64,000 nucleotides of DNA from Hahella chejuensis KCTC 2396 (lineage in GTDB: Bacteria; Pseudomonadota; Gammaproteobacteria; Pseudomonadales; Oleiphilaceae), in the NCBI RefSeq assembly GCF_000012985.1, contig NC_007645.1:4176581-4240580 (forward strand), written 5' to 3'. Position 1 is the first letter of the stretch. Each line of letters begins with the position of its first letter. A model generated the notes under the pieces. That model had not been told where the DNA came from, did no database searches, and was given only the letters and a program-made list of their open reading frames with translations. Positions 26,405 through 38,800 of this stretch are shown here, piece by piece. The position numbers and the translations under genes are program-made.

Positions 26405-26815
26405 TTAAACATCACTGAACTCAACAATCCCTCTAGAAACATGCCATCCCATCAGACTACATTCTTCAAATATGTAGTTGACTGATCTTATAACATGCTC
26501 AGTCAACTCTACTTCGACAATATCGACTATTTTACTGTCCTCAATAGTTATCAATGCACAGTTATAGGGCTTGTCGCAAGAAGGACATTCCCAAGCTTCG
26601 ATTAACTTTAACGAATTCCCCCTATGTTCCATATAACATCGATAACCACTTGACTCCACATCTGAATCAAGCTTCACTTCATCACCTATACCAAGATTCC
26701 TCATATCGGAATATCGTTGAATCTTGGTTTGCATACCTGTAGTCTCATCTGCGGGAGATACCTCTCCGCATTTAGGACATTTAAGATTTCCAACGAAATA
26801 ATCAAACGAACTCAC
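26405..26815 (-). CDS. Putative immunity protein of the giant RHS toxin
   Basis: 136 residues from a GTG that lies one base after the RHS stop codon, with AAGGA seven bases upstream inside the end of the RHS gene. This gives tight translational coupling, as is typical of toxin-immunity pairs. Two CxxC pairs (LKCPKCGEV near residue 13 and WECPSCDKPY near residue 77) suggest a zinc ribbon. The gene is AT-rich compared with the rest of the window, as often seen for exchangeable toxin-immunity ends. No family was recognised; the immunity role is inferred from position only. Confidence 0.6.
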   Translation of the reverse strand: MSSFDYFVGNLKCPKCGEVSPADETTGMQTKIQRYSDMRNLGIGDEVKLDSDVESSGYRCYMEHRGNSLKLIEAWECPSCDKPYNCALITIEDSKIVDIVEVELTEHVIRSVNYIFEECSLMGWHVSRGIVEFSDV

Positions 26816-26816
26816 A

Positions 26817-29800
26817 CTATTTTCCTTTTATAGGTAGTACCAGAATACTCTTTCCATTAACAGTTACATTAAAGCCATTTGGGAATGCATTAGGAACAGA
26901 TACTCCTAGCTTTGCCGGATTGTGTCCGGCCAAAACCGCTAATGGGCTAAATACACCTTGATCCGCCGTCACCAAGGTAGCTTGTCCTCCTCTAGCGAAA
27001 AATGCTTCAGCCACAATCATCTGATCTTTCGCTCCTTTATTGCGGCCAACTGGTAAAGGGTCGCCATTAGGACCTTTAAGATTTTTCAAAGTATCCAGCA
27101 TTTGCTGAAATTCAGGACTGTCTCTACTAACAGTAAGTTCTATTCCTTTATTTAAGGACCCCAAGTTTGAAAAACTATCTAGAGCTTCCGATGCACCAGT
27201 ATCTGTTAATCTAATATCAGCATTTAGTTTACTATCCAAGAAAAGCAGTGAATTTCTTTCCGCTTTATTAAGAGCTGATATATCCACACCATTTTCCCGC
27301 TTTAATATAGCACTAGTTATATTGTTGTCTACCACTAACGAATTGCTGGTTATAGGGCTTCTATTTAAGTTAGCGATATCTGTAATTTTGTTTAAAACAA
27401 CAACATAATCCCGCTTTTGCCCGCCAAGCTGATATTTTCCAGAACCACGTTGAGAGAGAGGGATTTCACTCTTTGACTCAACATATATTACGCCTTTGGG
27501 AAGGGTCTTAATAAACGTTCCCACGCTCGCCCCAAGCAAAACAGCTCCTACAGCACCTTCAGTATAATACCTTCCAGCGCCAACATAGTCCTTTTCAGCC
27601 CAGTACCCATCCGCTTTATCAAAGGTGTCTTTATACTTTTGAGCAGCATCTTTAGGTAGCCTATCTATATTTTTGAGAAAATCAATGAACCCTTGAAAAT
27701 CATTCCTAAACGACTTAGCTCCTTCTTGAAAGGCTCTATTTCCCTTTGTGATTTCATAAAGGGCATAATCAATTGCGCCTACACCAAACTTAACCGCCAT
27801 CTCAGCGGTATTAAAAGTATCTGCAACCGTGTCTGAGGTTATAGATCCAACTGCGAGGAATGCACCGACGCCGAGACCTGCCATAGGCTTTGCTTCCTCA
27901 GGAATATAAGGCTCCAAGCTTTTATATATTATCTCTATCTCAGCTGAATCGCCTGCATTCATAGCTAGAAAGTAACTATCTACAATTTTTCTTACTGAGT
28001 GATCGACATTTGCATCAGCCATCGTTTGCTTATATGCATTGATAGGATCTAATTCCTCGTCAGTTATAATACGGAGTGACGGTCCGACTCCTCTCATTCC
28101 ATTTGAACCGCTGCCAAAGCTATCAAAGAGCCCCATTACAGAGCCTGGAAGCGATCCGACATTACCACCAGCAGCTCCGCTAGAGCCGTATCCTTGGCCG
28201 TAAACACTACAACTTTCCGCAGCTCCCTCCGTCTCACTTGTAGCTATTTGCCATGCGCCTTTCCGGCCTTCCGCCCCTGCCAGCCCATCGACAGCCAAAC
28301 TCCCCAACGTACTACCAACAACCCCCGCGATCATCCCCACATAGTCAGGACGATAGTCTTCGCTGTCATAGACTGCTACGCGAACGGCTTCGGATACTGC
28401 GCCGGCGGTGAAGCCCTGGATGGCATTGCGGGCGATGTCATTGTTCCTAATACTGCCTGGGAGAAAACCATCGACGTAGCTGCTTAGTCCTTGGTTGTAA
28501 AACGCATTTTCATCCCCTATGCCAATTCCGCTCATCAGTGAATTAGCGGCGAAGCTAGTGGCGACGTCTCTCCAGCGGAAGGTGGCGGGGAGTTTTGTGG
28601 CTTTGCCTGCGAGATAATTTGCCCCGACGCCAGTTACGGCTGTAGCCGCGTTTTTAGCCCATTTAGGTAAATCTTTCGCCCATTTAGCTGTGTTTGCATA
28701 CGCTGCGACACCCGCTGTCGCAGCGGCAGTAAGCCCTGACCTTAATACGCCACGAAGAGAGAAGTGCTCTTGAACTCCCAACTCTTTCGCCGCCCATTGA
28801 GATGCTGCGCTGCCTATCGCTCCACTGACAAATGCGCCTGCAGCGACGGCAGCATAACCGCTAGCGCCTGCAACAATACCCGTAGTCGCTCCCAGTGTGC
28901 CTATCCCTGTTGTACCAGCTATTAAGGTGACGCCACTTCCAACTGCGCCAGTGGTAGCGCCAAATAAGCTGACAGCTCCTTGAATCGCATACGGCGCTAT
29001 TACTGCCGCAACAGCGATAGCAATGACCATGACAATAAAGGTAGCGCCACATTTGCCTTTCTTAGGCGGCGGAGGCTCGGGCAACGATGGCGTCGTGTCG
29101 CCAAGGCCCAGTCCCGGGTCATAGGGTCGGAATGTGCTGGCGTTATTGTGTATGTTGGTGACCACGTTTGGGATCACCAGACTTAAACCGGCTTTCAGGT
29201 CCTGATCGCCGGAAAGGCCGTTGGCGTCCGCCAACAGATACCACAGGCTCGCGTCTCCCCACATACTGGCGGCGATCGAAGACAGTTTGTCCCCTTGATT
29301 CACCTCGTAGAAAGAGGATGCCTTGCTGGGATAATCGTAGTTAATCGGCTGAAAGTTCTGGTCGAAGTCCGCAGAAGTCACAGGCGTCATTCTGTAATAA
29401 CTGGAATACCCTACTTTCTTTTTGATATCCCTGGTTCTGGTCTCTACCAGGCTGCGATTGTCATCCCGCCCTGCATATCTGGTAACAGAGTACGACTCCT
29501 GCCCGACAACAACGCTGTGGTCGCCATTTTCAGCTAACTGCTGAACGTAGTCCGTCCTTGAAGGAACGCCATCGTTGCCAATGTCGCCACGCACAATGCC
29601 GTCCAAATAGTAGAACTTACGACGGATGGATTTCTCCTGACCGGTTTTGTTCCAGTCTATTTCGTTACGCTGAATGGCCTGACCGCGCTGATTGTTAACA
29701 TAGGAAATAGTCCGCTTATCCTGATGATCATAGACCCAGCGAGTGTGGCCGTTCGCATCATAGATGTAATAGGACGCGCCAGCGCCAACAGAAGCGGATA

Positions 29801-32800
29801 CGGTGACCTTGCTGGCTTTATAGCTATCCCAGCGGTCACGCGCCAAATAGTGATATGTAGTCGTGACATCTCCTTTATTATTTGCCAAATCATCAAAAAA
29901 CGTTTGTTTGAGTGTTTGTCCATCATTCAGATAGGTGTAAGTCAAAATGGACTTACGGCTGCTATCACTCATAGAGGCGTCTTTATAGGCTGTGTCCTTC
30001 AACACCTGATTATTAGCGTTGTAGTCATAATGATGCAGACTTTCCAAGCGCTCTTTTACAGCTCCGGCGGCATCAAGGTAATGAGAATACTGTGAATGTG
30101 TGGTTGTACGCCCCAGCTCATCCGTCTCACGCACCGCTACCCGTGCATAACCATCCGCCCTCACGCCTTCGCCGGTCTTGCCATTAAGCCTCGCATCTTT
30201 CAACCAGACTGCGCGCACTCGCCCATAAGCGTCATACTCAAACTTCTGGTGGCTCTCGACAGGAGCGCCGTCTTTGTTCAGTAACGCGCTGTTATCCATG
30301 ATGCGGCGTCCGCCCTGATCATAGCCAATTTCATGCCCCGTATTGCCGGCATATATGCTTTGCGTCGCCCCAGCGCTCAACGCCCCCATCGTTACGATGA
30401 AGCGGTTTTCCTTATCGTAAAGGTAATAGAAGTCCTGGGTCTTAATATCCTCGCCTTTATTCTTATCGGTGATGAGATAGTCGTCATAGATGGACTTCAT
30501 ATGGCGCCGATTACCCACAGCGTCATAAGAGTATGTCAGGTCGTAGTCGTCATCGCGGATGCTGACCACGCGGTTCAACGCATCATAGGTCGCTCTGACG
30601 TTTTGATATGGCAGCGAGTTCTGTTCCAGCCCAGCGCCAACAATGCTATCCAGTTCCGTAAAGGGGGAACGACGGTAGGTTTCTTCTTCCACATTCCCGT
30701 TCGCATCATACTTGAACTCCGAATAACTCCCCGCGCCTTTGTCGCTGATACGACGCACGCGGCCATTCGCGTAGTATTCATATTGAATATCCTGCAACCC
30801 TCTCGTGGGATGCGAGTCATCCGACAGCAGTTCTGCAGGAATATCCCCGTCCGTATAGGTATAAGCGCTGTTTGAGGTGCTCTGTCTCTGCAGCCAGCCC
30901 GCCCGATTATATTCATATACAAACTGATGCCCACCCAAGTCCTGGTGAGTGCGAATCCGGCCAAAGTAATCCGTCTCATCAGTCAGGTTAGACGTCGTTT
31001 TATAGTTGGCGTCAGTTTCTGTGGACAAGCCGTTTGTCGTGACCTTTTTATAACCGCCTATGCCGCCAATGCTACTGACATAGCGATATTCGTATGAGGT
31101 CTCATTAGCCCCGCCTCCCTGGCTTCCGTCATTAAACCCAATATGTTTAACGATGCGCCCTTCGCCGTCGTAGACATATTTTTCAACATGACCTCGTGCA
31201 TTGGTATGCGTCACTCTGTTGCCAAGCTCATCATAAGAGTACTTGTCAGAGGTATAACTATCGCCAGCATTGTACTTCGCCAGGTTTTCGAAACGTCTGA
31301 CTTCCGTTAGCCTGCCCACGCTGTCATACACAAAGCTGTGATATTGATCCAGCTCATCAATCACCAGGCGTTTATTGCCAAGCTGGTCATACCGGTAGGT
31401 TTTGCCGTGCCCCAGCGCATTGGTTTCGCTTGCAACCATGCCCGCCGAATAAGTCTGGCCCCGATAGAAGGCGGCGTTGTTACTGATGGAATAGCCTGCT
31501 TTCTTTTCCGCCAGATAACTGTTCGCATCCTGATTGGCCACCAAATTCCCTGAGGCATCATAGAAATAACGAGTGATAGGGTGGGCATTCAGCGACTTTA
31601 AGACGCCATTGACGGCGTGATCCTGACTCACTTCTACCTTAGGATCGATTTTATGAGTCAGACGGCCTTGTGCGTCATACGCCAGATGGGTCGCGTTCCC
31701 CCGGCCATCCACTTCCTGCACCACTTCGCCAAAGGCGTTGTAACGCTGCTGGCGATGGATTTGATAAGTAGTCTGACCACCCAACGTCCACATCGTCCTG
31801 TAGCTCTGGAAAATACGCTGCTGCTGATCATTTTCCTGGACGAGTGGTTCTAAAGCGTTTTGATTTGAGCTCGTAGGTGTGGCGGTAGCCTTATAGACTA
31901 GTTGTCTATGAGTCGTCGTCTTTAGCGCTTTAAAATAAATATTCGTATTTCTAACCGTCTTCATATCGGTTAAGTTAATGAACGTTTTAACCTCATTCAG
32001 CTTCCTTGTGGAATCCCATGTAGCATAAGACAAATCATATTGTCCATTGCTGAGACGAACCAAAAATCGATTGTTACCTAAGCGTTGGGCAGTAGATAAG
32101 TCTACACCACCAATACTTCCTGTTAGCCTTTCAACATAAGGATTAGCATCTTCAATAATCAAAAATGCTTTGTTTGTCAGGCCAGAAAGGCTCTTATTGA
32201 ACGTGCCGTGATTATCCCCTCTGTTAGTAATATAATTTGTATAGAATATTTCTTCGCCGGAAAGGCTAGGAATAGTGACCTTAAATTTATATTTATATGA
32301 GTCCCAATCGCTATTTTTCTCATGATCATCATTTGTCCTCCAGTAAGCAGTCGAACGAAATTCAGGCATCATTTCAGGCGTCAATGGATCCCATTTTCCA
32401 TCAAATGCACGATTATATTGATCATAGAATGTAACCCTTACCGGCATACCAAGCTTCCCGAGCTCTTCAGGTATATTCACTTTGAAACTGAAGCTTCCCT
32501 GCCCTCCAGGATGCCCTCCACGAATAACTTCTTTCGCATCAATTGTAATTTTTGACTGCTTAACCGCCTGGATAATTCCAGGCCCCACAGAACTTAAGTC
32601 GCTATAACGCGTCTCAACCTGGTTTTCTAATCTGAACCTGCCTGCATCGTGATTGGAGGTTCGATAGCCTGTTACTTTAATTTCACCATCGCGGGTTTTT
32701 ATCGTATTTACCTGGTAGCCGTCTTCATCCGCCACGTTGATGGAAACGATTTGCTCCGCACCGACTTCTGTATTCGAGGTCAGAATATACCGCTGTGTTT

Positions 32801-35800
32801 CTACATCCCGATAGATATAAGTAATCCCGTTCTCATTACGATTCCAAATCCGAATAATCGTTTTTTCAAACGCGCCATTTACTTTCTCTAACGGCCCCTC
32901 ACCCTTCCATGCACTGGCGTAGCTATTGGTCGCGGCATTTAGGGTGATTGCGCCATAAGACGAGCCCGACTTGCTCCACGCCTCAGGACTGATGCCCAGG
33001 TGTCCCATGAGTCCGCTCAAATTAGCGCCGAGGTCAGTGACATTACTTTTTTGCGTGACCGGTCCTGGCTTGCCGCCACTGACAGTAACTTCTTCAGTGT
33101 GAGGCGGCTGCGTCAAAGAAGTATTAATTGCAGAGTCTGCGCCTGTCACTGCAGGCCCTACGCTGTCTTCAAAACGTATCTTTTCGACATCGCCGACGCC
33201 CAATTGCCAATCGGCATCGGATTTCCAATCCGTGATCGACTCGTTACTTTTTAAAATATCCGCTTCCAACTGGCTATAATCATGGGGCGCCTCAAAGGTG
33301 TCCGTATGGCGGTTGCGTTCGTCATACACGCTGACTTTCATTTGCGTCTGCAGTACGCCCAGGGCCTTCACCTGTTCCGGCGACGTCAGCGTCGCCAGGT
33401 CGATCGCCTTGCCTGACGCGTCCTTCAGGTCGTCCACCAGAATGAACTCCGCCGAGGCGTTGCCGTTCTTGTCGTACAGGTAAAGCTGCGGCGCGCCGGT
33501 TTCCTTGTTGGTGCTGAACAGGCGGCCCAGGCGGTCGTACTTGAACTGCTCCTGATATTGCCCGTTCATGCCTTTCGCCGTGATGTCGCCGTAGCCGTTA
33601 TAACGCGTCTCGTGGCTCAGGCCGGTGGTGTCCACGCGCTTGATTTCACGGCCGGCGCCGTCATACCAGTAACGGTTCCAATAGCTCTGGCTCCCGCCTT
33701 CCGCCTGCCGCTGGCTCCAGCTTTTCTCCGCCACCGCGCCGAACGCGTCCGTCGCGTAATCCGTCCGCGCGCTGCTGGCGTCAATGTCCGCCACCGCAAA
33801 GCCCAGCGCGTTCACCAGCGTGCGGGTGGTCTGGTTGGCGCCCGCCTCCAGCGCCACTCGCGTCTGCGTCACCTGACGTCCTAACGCGTCATAACCATAG
33901 GTCACGGTCGCGCGCGCCATACGGCCTTTGTAGTCCGTAAAGCTCTGTCCTTTCTCCGTCGTCTTGCGGCCCAGGGCGTCGTAGGTCGTCTCCAGCGTGC
34001 GCAGCGTCTCCGCGCCTTCTCCCGGCGCAATCGTGCGTTGCAGGCGGTTCAGGTTGTCGTAGTCGTAGCGGGTGCTGCGGCTGCTCGCCGTGGTCTTCTT
34101 TGGCGCCCCGTTCACGAACTGGTAGTCCTCCACCCCGTGCACGGTTTCCGTGATGCGGCGTCCCAGGCGGTCATAGTCGTATGTCTGTCTGCGGTCGCCC
34201 CGCACCAGTTTCTGCGCCACTTCCGCGTCGCTCAGGTCCGCCAGGTCCGCCAGGTCGCGCCCGGCCAGCTTCGCCGCGTCGCTCTCCGCCGCCGCCCGCT
34301 GCGCCGCCACGTTCGCCAGCAGCTCCGCCAGGGTCGCCGTTTCTGCCGGGTTTTTCGCCTCATAGGCGTACTGGACCTGCTCCCGGATCTGGCCCAGCGC
34401 GTCCGTCGTCCATTGCGTCAGGGCGTGACGACGGGTCACCGTCACCGCTCCCCCTTCGCGCTGGTAATCCGTGACGCCCGCCGCCAGCGTCGCCTGCAGG
34501 TCGCCCTGCGCCGTATAGAAGTGACGCGTCACGCCGCCGCGACCGTCCCGCTCCGCGATCACGTCGCCGTTACGGTTGTAGAGCGTTTGCGTCACCACCT
34601 CCTCCTGGCTGTACGCGGAGCTGTAGAAGCCCTTGCTCACTGCGCTTTCGCCCTGGGTCAGCGCCGCCAGTTGCTGATTGCTCAGCGCCAGATCAAAGTG
34701 GGTCTCGCCCCGGGTGCGTGTCTCCACCTGGCGGTTGTTCAGGTCGAATGTGTAACGCAGTTCCCGGTAATCGTCCGTATCTTTGCTCAGCAACGCCGCC
34801 AGCGCGGCATTGCCGGGATTGCTCAAGGCCTCGCCGTAACGTCGCTCCAGGATGCGGTTGCCGCTGGGGTCGTAGTCGTAGGCGGTCACGCCGCCGGCCG
34901 CGTCCACCGCCGCCTTCACCCGACTCAGGTTATCGTATTCGAACAGTTGCGTGCGCTGCGCGCCCACCGCCGTGGTGGGCCGGTTGGCGCCGTCCACCTG
35001 AAACGCCTGCACGGTCTCTTTCAGTTGGTTGCCCAAGGCGTCGTATTCGCGCTGGGTCACCTGCCGCACCCGGTTATAGCGTCGGATCTCGCCCGCGTCG
35101 TTGGCGAAGCCGATGTCGATGAGGTCCGACCACACCTGAACTTCCCGGTTCAGTTTGTCGTAAACGTATTCCGTCGCGCGCGTCTGCCCGCTGATGGTTT
35201 TGTAGGAGCCGTCCGCATCGCGATAGCCGCCTTCCACCACGCGAATGCGGTTGCCCAGTGCGTCGTAACTGTTGCGGTCGCTCAGACGCCGCTCTCCCGT
35301 CAGGCTCGCATCGGCGTTGAAGGTCACCCGCACGCTGGGTTTGATGGTCTCCAGCAGGCGTCCCTGCGCGTCGTAACGGTAGGCGTAAACATGGCCGCCA
35401 CGGTCGGTCCAGCTGATCCGGTTGCCCTGCGCGTCATAGCTGTAGCTTTCACTGACCTGTTGCGCAGACGTCGCTTGCGCCGTCTGCGTCTTCAGTCGGC
35501 CCAGGCTGTCGAAGTCGCTGCGGGTGAACTGGTCATGCGCCGCGTCCACCGTCAGCATCGCCCGCGCCTGCGCCTCGGTTTTGCCCGCCAGGGACGCCGC
35601 GTTGATCCGGTTGGCCCAGCTGCGCTGGGCGATCACCTGTCCCGCCGCGTTGTAGGTGAAGTCCTTCGCCGCGCCGCCGGCGCTGACCTGCAGCGTCTGG
35701 CGGTTGAGGGCGTCATAGAAGAAGTAGCCGGTGGCGCCGTTCGGGTCGGTCACCGAGGTGATGTTGCCGAACGCGTCGTATTGCGTGTGCGTCGTATAGC

Positions 35801-38800
35801 CTTCGCCGTTGGTTTCCGAGGTTTTCAGGCCCCGCGCGTCGAACGTCTGCGATTTGCTGTAAATCTGCAGCAGCAACGCCCGGTGCTCGCCCTCCGGCAG
35901 GTGCTCCCGGCTCAGGAAGCTCAGCAATAACGCATTGTCCTTTAGCCACTGCGCCTGCTGAGACTGCCACAGTCCCGCAGGGTTGGCCTGATAGTTTTCC
36001 GCCAGCAGGCGCAACCGCGCCCGCTCCCCTTTGGCCCAGTCGCTTTGACTGTCGAGAATCTCGTAGGCGCGCGGATCGATCACCCGCTCCACCTGGCCGA
36101 AGGCGTCGTAAACATAGCCCGTGCTGCTGGCGTTCGCCGTGCCGAACGCTTTGGTTTCTTTCACCACCCGGTTCAGGTCGTCGAATTCGTAACGCGTGGT
36201 GCGCTCCAGAGCGGAGCCTTCCGCTTCGATCAAGGCCGTGACGTTGCCGTAGCGGTCGTATTCCTTGCGCGTCAGTGTGGAGACGCCATTCAGCTCCGGC
36301 GTGCGGATGCGCTCCTGACGGTTGAGCGCGTCGTATTCGTAGCGGGTATGCCGGTCTCCGCTGACCGGATCGTTATTGGCCGGGACGTTCGCCGTGGCGT
36401 AATCCGCCGCCGTGCGTTCATGGATCGATACTTCGGTGACGTACTGGCTTTCCTGGATCAGGTTGTCGAAGCCGTCGTACTGGTAGCGCGTCACCGCGCC
36501 TTTGCGCGCGCTGGCGCTGATGTCCGCATCGTCGATAGCGTCTTTCGGCGTCAGCTTGGCGATCAGGCGGTTGTCCGCATCGTAGGCGAAGCTGGTGACG
36601 TTGCCCCGCGCGTCGGTCACCGCCGTGCGGTTGCCGTGGGCGTCGTAGGCGTAGCTTTCAGTAATCCAGGTCTCCGCGCCGCCGGTCATCAGCCGCTGCG
36701 ACTGGCTGATCTTGCGGCCGGCGTCGTCATAGGCGTAGCGGGTGATGCGGGTCTCGGCGTCCGGGTGCAGCCCCGTCAGGGCGCTCAGGGTCGCCGCCTG
36801 GGTCCAGGGGGCGGCGTAACGGCGTTCTTCCGTCACCTGCCCCTGTCCGTTGTACAGGGTTTCCGAGACGTAATTCTCGCCGTCCAGGCTGTAGCGCAGA
36901 CGTCCCAGGGCGTCGTAGACCAGACGGCTGTGCTGGTTCGCCGCCACGCTGCGATGGGCGTCCGCCGCCTGCGTCACTTGCGTCAGGGTCGCGGCGGTCC
37001 CGAGATTCAGGCTGGCGGCGTAGCGCACGCGGTGGGTCAGACGGCCTGCGTGGTCATATTCCTGTGCGGTGAGGCGTCCGCCAGCGTCTATCCGGTAGAT
37101 TTCCAGGCCGCGGGCGTCGTAGAAGACCTGCTCCACCCGGTCCCCGGCTGAAGCGTGGCCTTGCACATAAGTTTCCAGCGCCGCCGCCGTCAGCGGCTGG
37201 CTCAGGTCATAGGCCGCGACGTAACTCAGCGTGCGCGTCACCTGACCGTTGTGATCGTATTCCAGTTCGGTGATATGGCCCTGGTGGTCCAGCTTGAAGC
37301 GCGCCTGACCCAGGCTGTCGTACACCATGTAGGCATGTTGCGCCCGGGTCTCGCCCGCGACGAACTGCGCCAGCGCCGCCTCACTGTAATCGGCGCCGCT
37401 GTAGGCGGTCTCATAGCGCAGCGTCTGCGTCGCTCTGCCCGCCGCATCGTAACGGGTCTCCGTCACCTGCCCCAGGGCGTTCAGGCTGAAGCGCGCCAGA
37501 CCGCGCGCGTCGTACACCGTGCGCTGCGTGTGTCTACCACCGGCGGCGGACAGCTTACTCTCTATTCCGGCTTCGTCGTAAACAAGGCCCGCCAGCGATA
37601 AGGGGTTGAGGTATTTGTGCGTCGCCGTCACCCGCCCCGCCGCGTCGTATTCCCGCTCCGTCACATGGCCCAGCGCGTCGATCTCAAACCGCGCCTGGCC
37701 TTTGGCGTCATACACCAGGCACCCGCTGCGCGGCTGACTTTGTGCGTTGGCGAACTGGGTCAGCGCCGCTTCGCTAAAATCCGGGCCGACGTAGGCGCGG
37801 TCATAGCTGAGTTTTTCCGCCACCTGTCCCAGGGCGTCGTAACGGTTCTCCGTCACCTGGCCCAGGGCGTCAAGGGTGAAGCGCGCCTGGCCTTTGGCGT
37901 CATAGACGTAGCGCGTCTTGATCCCCTCCGGCGTCAGCGCCACATTGCGTAGCTCCGCGCCGGCGTCATGGAAGGAGGCATCCACAAAATACGCCTTATC
38001 CGCCTCCGGCAGGCGCTCTGACACATACGCTTCCTGATACTCGCTCTGCCCCGCCTGTCGCACGTAGTAATGCACGCGCCCGTTTTTCATCACGATGCGA
38101 TAACGGTTGTCCGGGTGCTGCGTCACCCCCTCCAGGTTCTGCTTCCAGACCCCTTCTTCCCGGATCTGGATTTCTCCGCTGCTGTTGAACAGCAGTCCGT
38201 AGTCAATGTCCTGATACGACTTCATCGTGTCCGCGCTGTTCAGACCGACGATTACCCGCTGCTGCGGCGGCGCAGCGCTGAACTCCACATAGCCCTCGCC
38301 CCGGATCACCTGCGCCGAGCGCGCGCCTTCCGTCCAGTCGCTCAGGCTCGCCAGACTCTTTACGCCGCTGCCGTTCACTTCCAGACGACTGGACACATCC
38401 GTCCAGATCACCTGTCCCAGCGCCACCACCAGCTCCGACTCGCTCCACGCCCGGTTTACATCCACCGTCACCTCATGACGCGATGTTTCCGTGACACGAC
38501 CGAGGGCGTCGTAACGGTTCTCCGTCACCTGCCCCAAAGCGTCAATGGTAAAGCGCGCCTGGCCTTTAACGTCGTAGACCAATCGCTCACGGCTGCGCTC
38601 GCTGTTCTGCGTCGCTGTTCCGCTCATCCAGACGTCGCCAATCGCCGAGCCCTGCGCGTACAGGTTCGCCTGCGCCACATAAGTCTGCGACGCGTCTACC
38701 GCATCCTTCAGGGTATGAATCAGGACGTAGTTATCCTGCCCCTTGCGTTGCAGCAGGATGCGCGCGTCGCCGTCCTTCAGCTCAATCCGGAAACGGTCTC

